This document shows positions 26,401 to 33,800 of a stretch of 64,000 nt of DNA, in pieces. This DNA comes from Kolteria novifilia (GTDB lineage Bacteria > Planctomycetota > Planctomycetia > Kolteriales > Kolteriaceae). How positions within the stretch are numbered: the stretch's first letter is position 1; the number at the start of each line of letters is the position of its first letter. The translations under genes were made by a program, and so were the position numbers. The notes under the pieces are model-generated. The model was given only the letters and a program-made list of their open reading frames with translations, did not search any database and was not told where the DNA came from. The DNA lies in contig CP036279.1 in assembly GCA_007748055.1 (NCBI GenBank), forward strand, positions 1,178,001 to 1,242,000, in the 5' to 3' direction.

Positions 26401-29153
26401 AGGATCAACTCGAGATCGCGGTTGGCCAGGTGGGCGAGTTCCCCCGTTCCCTTCGCGACCCAGACGTAGGTCTTCCCGGTGATCGTGCCGCCCCAGGGAT
26501 CGTTGGTGGTCACGGTGACACGATAGTACCCCTTGCGATCGGCATCGAAGGCGAACTCCCCGTCGCCCGATTTGTCGACGTGGATCTCCTGCTTGCCGAT
26601 CGGCTCGACCGTCTCCTCCTGGGTGATCTTGCCCGAGGAGTCGCGCTCTTCCCGCCTGGTGACGAAGTCGATTGACGCGGTGCCGTCGAAGGCCACCGGC
26701 TGGCCGTTGGGGCTGCGCGCTTTGATGGCGACGCGGACGCGATCATCCGGTTGATAGAGACGTTTCCGGGGCTGTAGGGAGACGGAAAAAGCGGTGTGGG
26801 TGACGTTGAGACTCGCCGAGCCCGCAATCTCTCGGCGGCTCTGGTCGACCATTTTCGCGTCGATCTTGTAGCGGACGTCCTGATCGGGCGTTTGCGGGAA
26901 GGGAGCGGTGTCGATCGAAAGCTGGGCGTTGCCGGATTCGTCGGTCGTCAACGTCCCCCGTGTCACCAGATCGGTGCGGCTTGGGTACCAGATCATCGCC
27001 CGATCGGTGAGTCCGCCCCCGAAGCGTGAGCGAGTGCCATGGAGGTCATTGTAGAACCAGCCGAAGGGCCTTGGCCAAAACGGGTAGGGCCGCGACGTCT
27101 CGCGCGTGACGGTGTATTCGACCTTGGCGTTGGGGACGGGACCGCCGAAATAGTACTCGCCGTGGATCGTCGCTTCGAGCGGTTCGCCGAGCTTCAAGTA
27201 GGGCTTGGCGGGGGTGACGGTGACTTCGAATTCGGGCTTCTTGTACTCCTCGACCCGAAAGGTCGCTCCCGGCCCGAGTTCGACCGGCGAACCGTCGGGA
27301 AAGGTGACTTGAAAGCGGTACGGCCCGAGGGGCGGTTCGACGTCGAGCGTAAACTCGCCGTTGATCGTACCGTCGGCATCGGCGCGAAGGTTCTTCTCGT
27401 AGACCGCGTTGCCGCGCGGATCGTGGATCTTCACGTGAACGCCGATGTTTCCAGGCGTCGAGTAGACTCCTTCCTTGATCCGCCGGATGACTTGCTTGAA
27501 GCGAACGGTTTGCTCGGGTCGATAGACGGGACGGTCGGTGTAGACGTAGGACCGCATTGTCGGGGAGGTGTACCATCCCCACCACGTGGCGGCGTTGCCC
27601 CCCGCGAGGGCGTAGTCCTTCCCACGCCGGGCGACGGCAGTCACCATCCAGCCCCGATCGCGCCGCGAGTCGGGCAGTTTCACCTCGAGCAGCCCGGTCT
27701 CCGGAACCGAACGCTCGAGCACGACCGGCTTGAGATTGAGATTCTGGCGATGACGCCAAGGGTCGCTCCGCAGCACGACGTCCGTCCCCTTTAGCGGCTC
27801 TCCCGTCTTCACATCGACGGCGAAGACTTCCCCTTTCTCCTGGCCGAGTTTAAGCACCATCCCGAGGCGACTGACGATCGCGAGAATGCGGGCGGTGGTC
27901 TCCTTGCCGGCGGGGTTGGTGCCCCGCGCGACGATTAGGTACGCGTCGCTTTCGGTGAGCGGAATCGAAGCGGGCTGCTCTGAACGTAGGAATTGGTGCG
28001 TTCCCTCATCGCCCGTCGGCAGCGACCAGCGGGCCGCGGGTTCCCCTTTGGGCATCGGCAACGATGGGGAGTCGAGATCGAGTGGACCGCGTTTGGCCAG
28101 CGCCAGCAAGTCGATCGGATAGGCGGTGAGCTCGACGGTCGCGACGTTGCGGACGTTCCATGTGAAGGTCGGCTTCTCGCCCGGCGGGACGACGCCGGTC
28201 AGTTGCAGTCCGATGCTCGGGTCGGTGATGCGCGCGATCGACTCCTTCGCTCCTTGGGCTTGGCGTGAGCGAGGGTAGCGTTCGAGCAGATCGCGATAGC
28301 TGCCCAGGGCCGCGACGTACTCATTCTGACGTCCTTCCTGGATCTGGGCGATTTCAAAGAGCGCCCCCGGCGATTGGGCGTGGCGCGGGTAGTTGTTGAC
28401 GATTTGACGGAGAAAGCCGATGGCGAGTTCGAATGGTTTCTTCAGGTCGCCGACCTTGATCGGGATCGCGGTTCGCCAAGCCGGCTCGGGAAGTCGATCG
28501 AGGTTCCAGGCGTTGTTGACGACCAGGCGAGCCTTGCTCGAAAGCGCCCGGATCCGGTCGTCGGCCGTCGACCCATCGAGCGCGAGGATCCGGTCATAGG
28601 TCGCCAGCGCGTTGGCGAGTCGGTAGCCGATCGAGAGTTGGCGGCCCGAGGGAAGATTGGAGACCAGGGGAATCGGCTGATGGAGACGGCGCCCGAGATA
28701 GTCGGCCAGGGCGAAGAGGAGGTCGACTTGAGGGCGAACTTCTCCCGCGTTGGCGTGGAGCTTGACCGCTCGATCGATGCTCTTGGTGACGACGTCGATA
28801 CTGGCGTTGAGTTGGAGATCGCAGTGAGCGATGGCGCTGGCGACATCGGGCCGCTGGAGCGAAGCGGGCTCGAGTTTGGTGAGTTCCTCAAGCGTCGCCC
28901 TGCCCTCGGCATACTTGCGCAGCGCGACCTGGGAGAGCCCGATCAAGCGACGCATCGTGCTCGCGTCGGCGCCCTTGGGGGCTTGGCTCAAGTAGGCTTG
29001 GGCCGAGGAGATGGCGCGATGGTACGACTTGACGCGAAAGGCCTCGTTTGCCTGCGAGGAGAGTTCCTCCGGCGACGCCCCCTCCAAAAGCCCCTGGCCC
29101 GCGAACCCAAGAACGGCCAATCCCAGAAGACTAGCGACGATTCCGCGCTGCAT
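23409..29153 (-). CDS. Alpha-2-macroglobulin family protein with thioester motif
   Basis: A 1914-residue exported protein. MQRGIVASLLGLAVLGFAGQG is a signal peptide without a lipobox. Residues ~25-320 are a helical, TPR-like region. Macroglobulin (MG) beta domains follow, with TDRPVYRPEQTVRFK (~533-547), the classical MG2 start. A bait-like segment lies around 1120-1170 (SMEIADAAPMASKRAMQKK), followed by YWAADLKTSADGKATARIRFPDSLTTW. The thioester site is YGCTEQTMSRF with Cys1382, then an alpha-alpha barrel (HADGGWGWWKND) and a C-terminal receptor-like domain. CxEQ can form the internal thioester that traps proteases covalently. The ATG at 29153 has GGGAGAG 6 nt upstream. No penicillin-binding protein 1C gene is adjacent, unlike the common yfhM-pbpC arrangement. 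Confidence 0.92.
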   Translation of the reverse strand: MQRGIVASLLGLAVLGFAGQGLLEGASPEELSSQANEAFRVKSYHRAISSAQAYLSQAPKGADASTMRRLIGLSQVALRKYAEGRATLEELTKLEPASLQRPDVASAIAHCDLQLNASIDVVTKSIDRAVKLHANAGEVRPQVDLLFALADYLGRRLHQPIPLVSNLPSGRQLSIGYRLANALATYDRILALDGSTADDRIRALSSKARLVVNNAWNLDRLPEPAWRTAIPIKVGDLKKPFELAIGFLRQIVNNYPRHAQSPGALFEIAQIQEGRQNEYVAALGSYRDLLERYPRSRQAQGAKESIARITDPSIGLQLTGVVPPGEKPTFTWNVRNVATVELTAYPIDLLALAKRGPLDLDSPSLPMPKGEPAARWSLPTGDEGTHQFLRSEQPASIPLTESDAYLIVARGTNPAGKETTARILAIVSRLGMVLKLGQEKGEVFAVDVKTGEPLKGTDVVLRSDPWRHRQNLNLKPVVLERSVPETGLLEVKLPDSRRDRGWMVTAVARRGKDYALAGGNAATWWGWYTSPTMRSYVYTDRPVYRPEQTVRFKQVIRRIKEGVYSTPGNIGVHVKIHDPRGNAVYEKNLRADADGTINGEFTLDVEPPLGPYRFQVTFPDGSPVELGPGATFRVEEYKKPEFEVTVTPAKPYLKLGEPLEATIHGEYYFGGPVPNAKVEYTVTRETSRPYPFWPRPFGWFYNDLHGTRSRFGGGLTDRAMIWYPSRTDLVTRGTLTTDESGNAQLSIDTAPFPQTPDQDVRYKIDAKMVDQSRREIAGSASLNVTHTAFSVSLQPRKRLYQPDDRVRVAIKARSPNGQPVAFDGTASIDFVTRREERDSSGKITQEETVEPIGKQEIHVDKSGDGEFAFDADRKGYYRVTVTTNDPWGGTITGKTYVWVAKGTGELAHLANRDLELILDRDTLTAGETLNVLINSKAGDARVLVTAEADDLYYAASVSLRDGSATLAIPITKAFQPNITLKAALLHEDKVHQAEEQLQVPPVEEFLTVTIKASKKTFQPREEADVEVEVTDHEGKPVSAEFSLGAVDASIFYIQPETRGDIRKFFYGRYRPMRVGTSTSYAIQQNMRGQTRQYGARFARGGANAVGLAQAPMAESMEIADAAPMASKRAMQKKAAGSFAETTVRSEFPDTAYWAADLKTSADGKATARIRFPDSLTTWSLTAIAVNAKTQVGEVRHEVITRKNVIVRLEAPRFFVEKDEVWLSAIAHNYLEVDKEVRVALEAGPELVLTALRAEGIDPRSGPPSASRHLDILVPAGGERRVEFLAKALKPGEVSLLAKALTDTESDAMRKEYPVLEYGAEKLLAESGILFGRPDSPESTTVTLTIPDALREGSQELTIDVTPTIAGVMLESLPYLIEYPYGCTEQTMSRFLPAALTAHTLQELGINLSDLRKMPATDPVIKKRLQQFKKDPVYDPAKLATIVKAGVDRLQSFQHADGGWGWWKNDQSNPYLTAYVVSGLQVARDCDVTLPEAMIDRGVLFLELGLTSGDRVTRYPWQQGEDTSLRAYMLYAMGMAAPATLRDPRIANQLERVYEGRDDLSDYARALLALTLKQAGRDKEAAIVADNIVDRAQRDRQSGLAYWGKPRGYYYWYQGGTESTSFSLRALLAIRPDSPLIPESVSWLLRQRRGTRWFNTKDTALISVAMAQYLQQTGELDPDLELTVAVDGVEQRRLHVTRENLFTFDGKITLAANALGTGEKRITIRRAGRGNCYWTTFATFFTKEEQIEPAGNEIHVRRRYEKLTPREVEKTRRVYNNQKRAWVEETYREVQYDRSPLEEGDRLASGDLIDVNLQIDAKNNFEYLMFTDPKPAGCEPTELVSGWSWGKGLGAHREFRDERVVFFATYLNQGEHTINYRLRAEIPGVFHALPSSAECMYAPSVRGNGASQIIRIVEE

Positions 29154-29308
29154 CGGAAACTCTCCCTTATTGCGATCGGACATGCGGTCTGGATGTGGTT
29201 TCCCCCCGAGGTGGCCCTGAGGCCACTATAGGGGCAACGGTCGACGGGCTGGTTTCTTAGTCCCCGCGCTGTGAGAAGATCTCGTGAAGCGGCGGACACG
29301 TCGCCCGG

Positions 29309-30592
29309 CTACGTCCCCTCGAAGAGCGACCGCAGTCCCCAGAGTCCTTGCCCTGGGTTGGAAATGTAGAAGATCTCCTCGCCGTCGGGAAGCTGGTTGA
29401 TGCCGTCGGTGAGGGTCTCGGGATTGTACCGTTCCGCCATCGTCGCCAGGTCGGCGTAGGCGAAGTTGACGCCTTCGATTTCTTCCTGGGAAAGGTGGCC
29501 GGGACAGTAGGTGATCTTGAACCGATCCTCGGACGACCCGTGCATCAGATGGGCTGCGGCCGAGAGGTTCTGGGCAAGCTCGGGGTTCTCGGCGACGTTC
29601 GCGAGCGTCTTGGGAATGCCGCGGTAGCCGTATTTACGGATGAGCCGGTCGATCTCGGGATCTTCGCCGAACTCGCGGACGCCGGGAGCGAGAACGATCA
29701 GCTCGCCGTCGTCGGCGATCGCCATGCGGGTGCGATAGACCGCCTTGTTGCCGAGCCAGGTCGATTTGAACTCTTCGGGCTCGAGGTAAACGACCACTTT
29801 GGGCAACGGCTCGTCGAGGAGATTCAAGTTGGCCTGCTGACAGAGTTTCGCCCCACGGTAGAAGCACTCGGTGTCGTTGCCGGCATAGAGTCCACGGGTG
29901 ACGAGCCCCGCCTCGCTGTCGCGGCCGCGAACGGTGAGCAGGTACGTGATCGGGAGTTCGTCGGCAAAGTGTTCGGAGGCATATTCGAAGACGGCGCGGA
30001 CCGGGTTGGCCGCCCGCCCCATGATCGACTCCATCCCGACGACGGCGCCGAGATAGTGGGTCTTGTTGATGGTGTCGGCGCCGCCAACGCCGACGAAGAC
30101 GTTCTTGGCATGGTTGGCGATGCCGATGACTTCGTGGGGGACGAGCTGGCCGACCGAGAGAATCGCGTCCCAGTCGCCCTCGACCAAGAGCGGGTTGACC
30201 TCAATGTTGATGGGATAGTCGAGTCGCCCTCCCGAGAGTTCGTGGATCTTCTCGCCCGGGACGACGCCGAGTCGAGCCAGCCCGTGGCGCCAGTCATGGT
30301 CGCGGAAACGGTCGCGGGGGATTCCCGAGTACATCTTCTCGATTTCACTATCGGACATCGGGAAGTGCGTGCCAATGGTCGGCATGATCTCGACGTGGGC
30401 GCCGCTGTCGAGGCTTTGGTAGAGCAGTTGGGTCAGCTTCCCCGCCCAGGAGTGATAGCGGGTGATGTCGGGAGGGAGGATCAAGACGCGATTGAGCGGA
30501 CCGAGTTGGGCCAACATTTCGTCAATGAGTCGACGGGCTTTCGCCTCGTCGATGATGGTGGTCTCGGAACCCTCCGCGATGTACTCGGCCAT
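29309..30592 (-). CDS. LarA-like nickel-dependent racemase/epimerase (DUF2088)
   Basis: A 427-residue protein of the lactate racemase LarA family. Family residues can be aligned by motif: PDITRYHSW (41-49), GTHFPMSDSEI with His76, VPHEVIGIANHAK with His153 and Lys163, and INKTHYLGAVVG with His179. In LarA, the equivalent His pair acts as acid/base, the Lys carries the nickel-pincer cofactor and the last His ligates nickel. The usual GGxK is NHAK here, which marks a divergent subgroup. The substrate may be lactate or another 2-hydroxy acid. Genes for cofactor synthesis (larB, larC, larE) are not in the window. GAGGAG lies 5 nt before the ATG. Confidence 0.85.
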   Translation of the reverse strand: MAEYIAEGSETTIIDEAKARRLIDEMLAQLGPLNRVLILPPDITRYHSWAGKLTQLLYQSLDSGAHVEIMPTIGTHFPMSDSEIEKMYSGIPRDRFRDHDWRHGLARLGVVPGEKIHELSGGRLDYPINIEVNPLLVEGDWDAILSVGQLVPHEVIGIANHAKNVFVGVGGADTINKTHYLGAVVGMESIMGRAANPVRAVFEYASEHFADELPITYLLTVRGRDSEAGLVTRGLYAGNDTECFYRGAKLCQQANLNLLDEPLPKVVVYLEPEEFKSTWLGNKAVYRTRMAIADDGELIVLAPGVREFGEDPEIDRLIRKYGYRGIPKTLANVAENPELAQNLSAAAHLMHGSSEDRFKITYCPGHLSQEEIEGVNFAYADLATMAERYNPETLTDGINQLPDGEEIFYISNPGQGLWGLRSLFEGT

Positions 30593-30790
30593 GGAACTCC
30601 TCGGATGAACAACGTCAGCGGAACGGGGGATACGTGTTCCGGTCTAGGGAGGCGGCGCGGCTGGGCCCGTGGCCTGGCTCCGTGCATCCCGGCCGCGATT
30701 CCTCTCTTCGGAGAAGAACCAGCGTGCCCCATCATGCGATTATCGGAGACTCGGGGGAAAACACAATCCCGTCATCGGGTGGAGATGAGC

Positions 30791-33091
30791 TCAAGAGGCC
30801 TGGTGGGTCGTCCGCGGTTTCGCCGGTGGGGACTCCCCCGCTTTGGAGAGTTCCTTGGGGAGATTGACGATGAGACGAGTCCCCTGGCCGAGGACGCTCT
30901 CGACGTCGATCGTGCCTCGGTGCATCTCCACCAAGTTCTTGGTGATCGACAGACCGAGCCCGGTTCCCGCGAACCGTCGGTTGAGGTCCGAATCGATTTG
31001 GTGGAAGGGTTCGAAGATCCTCGATTGCTCTTCCTCGCGGATCCCGACACCCGTGTCCCAAACGGCGAACTGGACCCGGTCGCCGGTCTCCCGAACGTCA
31101 ATACCGATGGTGCCCCCGTCGGGGGTGAACTTAAAGGCGTTGGAAAGCAGGTTGAGAAAGATGCGGGCGATCTTCGCTCGGTCGGCGAGGATGGGGCCCG
31201 CGAACTCGACATTGCGCACGACGATGTGGGGACGATTGTTGTTCTTGGCCGCCACGACATCGACGCACCAGGAGAGAACTTTCTCGAGGTCGACGTAGGT
31301 CAGGATGAGCGTCTCGCGGCCAATCTCGAACCGTGTGAGATTGAGGACGTCGTCGATGATCTCAAGCAGGTGGTTTCCCGATTGAGTGATCTGATCGACA
31401 TAGGAGGTCTGTCTCGCGGTGAGCAGATCGCGGGTGCGGAGGAGTCGCGCGAAGCCGAGAATACCGTTGAGGGGTGTGCGTAGCTCGTGCGTGACGTTGG
31501 CGAGAAAGGTCGATTTCGCCTTGTTGGCCGCTTCGGCGGCTTCCTTCGCCTCGGCGAGTTCTTCCTGGAACCGCTTTTCGGCCGTGATGTCGAGGAAGAG
31601 GCCATCCCACGAGATGAGGCCTTCGTCGGCTCTTTTGGGATTCGAGGCCCCCCGGACCCACTTGATGTTTCCCTTCAAGTCCTGGATGCGGTACTCGCAA
31701 ATCCATGGTTCGCACTTGCGATAGGCCTCGCTCACGGAACGTTGGACGCGTACGAGGTCCTCGGGAAGGATTTGGGCATAGAGTTGCCCGATATCCTCCA
31801 TCGCTTGCTCGGCGGTGTAGCCGAATAGCTCCTCGACGCCGTCGCTGATGAACGAGAATCGTTCCACTCCCTTCGCGTCGAGTTCGTACTGGTAGACGAC
31901 CCCGGGAATCTCGGCCGTGATGTTGCGCAGCTGCAAGTCGTGGCGTCTGATCTCCTCGTCCACGCGACGGCGTTCGGTGATGTCGCGGATGGTGACCGCG
32001 ATCCCCTCGGCAAGCGGGACGATCTGCAGACGCAGCCAGGCATTTTTCCTGTGCGGAAGATCGGCTTGGATCTCCTCGTCGGCGGGCTTTCGCAGGGTCG
32101 CGATCTCCAGGAAGCGCTTCCGAAGGTCCGCGTCGCTGAAGATACTCGACACCTGCGAGAGATGCTTCCCCAGCAACTGAAACCGGTTGGCGCCGAGCAG
32201 TTCCTCGCCGTTGCGATTGACGTCGAGGATGCGAAAGTCGACGAGGGCGCCGCTGGTGTCCTTGGCGAATTCGAGCAATAGGATCGCGTCGAGGCTTCCC
32301 TCCATCGCCGCCCGGAGGCGATGCTCGGTTTCCCGAAGCCGTTCTTCCGCGCGTTGACGCTTCGTGACCTCCTGGACGGTGTGCGTGGCTCCGATCTCCC
32401 GGCGTTGGTCGTCCCTTAGGACAGCGAAGTTGTCCTCGAAGACCTCCATTTCGAGAGCGGAGTCGCCGAAGAGGCGAAGGACGCTGTGCCGCTCCCCGGC
32501 CAGGGCCCGTTCCCAGCCGGTTCGCTCCGCGTCGGTCTCCTCGGGGTGCATGGAAAGGGCTTGGAGAATGTTCATCCCGTGGGTGAGGGTGACGTTGTAG
32601 TACCAGCTCAGGTGATCGGCGTAGGGCTTGTTGAAGAAGAGAAGCCGACCCTCCTGATCGACCGCCGCCATCGCGAGGTCGAGCTGTTCGGTAAGTTCGC
32701 CGACGATGCCGCAGCGGTCGCACGACGAGACCTTCGACGAGACGTTTGGGGAGGTGGCAGGGGCGTCCACGATGGTGATGGCCCCGAAGGCTTGGATGGG
32801 CTTGCCGCTGGTGTTGCGTAGTAGACGGATCGTTTCAAGGACGTCGATCGGACCTCGGTCGGGCGAAGTGACCCGGTAGGTCAGGGTCAACTCGTCGCTA
32901 GCGTCGGAATGTTGTTTTCCGATCCAGGATCGAAGGGTCTGAACGTACCGGTCCTGATCGTCCTCGACGATGCAGTCCGCCCAGGGCACCTCAAGTTGTC
33001 CTTCCTGGTCGCGACCCACCAACGCATGGAGTTCCGGGCTGCAGGAGAGGTGCCGGAGTCCCCAGCGGTGAACCGACGCGACGTAGAGCAT
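30791..33091 (-). CDS. PAS-domain sensor histidine kinase (orphan hybrid-less kinase)
   Basis: A 766-residue soluble sensor kinase without transmembrane helices. Three to four PAS-like regions are seen (~1-110, ~135-240, ~255-365, ~385-500), separated by coiled-coil linkers such as EVTKRQRAEERLRETEHRL. The kinase core follows: H-box TFLANVTHELRTPLNGILGF with the phospho-accepting His, N-box FLNLLSNAFKFTPDGG, G1 WDTGVGI and G2 AGTGLGLSITKNLV. It therefore autophosphorylates in response to an internal signal. A CDRCG cysteine pair lies near residue 125. No response regulator is adjacent; the REC-HD-GYP protein at 18702 is a candidate. Its 5' end faces the mechanosensitive channel gene. Confidence 0.93.
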   Translation of the reverse strand: MLYVASVHRWGLRHLSCSPELHALVGRDQEGQLEVPWADCIVEDDQDRYVQTLRSWIGKQHSDASDELTLTYRVTSPDRGPIDVLETIRLLRNTSGKPIQAFGAITIVDAPATSPNVSSKVSSCDRCGIVGELTEQLDLAMAAVDQEGRLLFFNKPYADHLSWYYNVTLTHGMNILQALSMHPEETDAERTGWERALAGERHSVLRLFGDSALEMEVFEDNFAVLRDDQRREIGATHTVQEVTKRQRAEERLRETEHRLRAAMEGSLDAILLLEFAKDTSGALVDFRILDVNRNGEELLGANRFQLLGKHLSQVSSIFSDADLRKRFLEIATLRKPADEEIQADLPHRKNAWLRLQIVPLAEGIAVTIRDITERRRVDEEIRRHDLQLRNITAEIPGVVYQYELDAKGVERFSFISDGVEELFGYTAEQAMEDIGQLYAQILPEDLVRVQRSVSEAYRKCEPWICEYRIQDLKGNIKWVRGASNPKRADEGLISWDGLFLDITAEKRFQEELAEAKEAAEAANKAKSTFLANVTHELRTPLNGILGFARLLRTRDLLTARQTSYVDQITQSGNHLLEIIDDVLNLTRFEIGRETLILTYVDLEKVLSWCVDVVAAKNNNRPHIVVRNVEFAGPILADRAKIARIFLNLLSNAFKFTPDGGTIGIDVRETGDRVQFAVWDTGVGIREEEQSRIFEPFHQIDSDLNRRFAGTGLGLSITKNLVEMHRGTIDVESVLGQGTRLIVNLPKELSKAGESPPAKPRTTHQAS

Positions 33092-33788
33092 GGGCTTGGC
33101 GTCGTGTTGAGGGATGTCGTGAAGGGAATCGCCCGTGGAAGTGTCGATGCTGGTTCGTTCCTTCTACGATCGGTCCTTTCTGACTTGTCATGTAACGCGA
33201 CACTCGCTTCTGACTGAGGGGCGGTCCCAATCCAACGCGAATGCTCCGAGTACACTTGCAGACGTCCGCCTTCGGGTTGCCGGCAACGCAACTCGTGCTC
33301 ACTGGCTAACGGGAAGCCAACGACGCCCGAAAGCCAAATTTTGACGAAGCAATAGGCTCGCGTCATTCAGCAGTCTGCTCGCGCAAACGCGGAACCGGGA
33401 CAATGAGGGGAGAACGGTTTAGGCAGACACGAACTCGTCGGTGCGTTCCTCCTCCGCTTTACCCTAGTCCATGGTTGGGCACATGCAATGATTTTCGAGG
33501 ACCATTGGGATTGGGCCTCGGGACCGGCGGTTCTCCTCTCGACAAGCCATGGGCTCGGGCATGTCGTTCCGTGTCCCGTGGAGTCTTCGTGGCGTTCCTC
33601 CCGTTGGACCCCGCGATCGGAGCGGCATACACCGTCAAGGGTCAGCAACGTCTCAAGGTGCAAGGTTCCGTTTGATGCGGCGATCCAAGCGTGGACTCCA
33701 AGGATTCAAGCGACGTCGGCTCCACCGGAGCCCGGTCCGGTCCCGAGGCGTCGGCCATCCGAGCAATGGTCATGATGAGGTACGGCGT
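33092..33788. other. Divergent intergenic region between kinase and MscK-like genes
   Basis: About 700 bp with several low-quality open frames and no protein family. A degenerate copy of the CTGGCT-hairpin motif occurs near 33302-33322 (CACTGGCTAACGGGAAGCCA). The left part should hold the kinase promoter and the right part the channel promoter. The region 33675-33800 is open in the channel's frame but has poorer third-position GC than the gene, so it is probably leader. Confidence 0.55.
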
Positions 33789-33800
33789 TTGGTCTTTCGA

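Noticed and set aside
29348-31483. 711-codon plus-strand open frame opposite the LarA-like and kinase genes
   Set aside because: It spans the 3' part of the kinase gene, an intergenic gap and all of the LarA-like gene; both minus-strand genes have complete family motifs.
33549-33800. Longer N-terminus for the channel protein (starts at 33549 or 33675)
   Set aside because: The added 42-84 residues are Arg-rich without family resemblance, third-position GC is lower than in the gene body, and the signal peptide begins at 33801.
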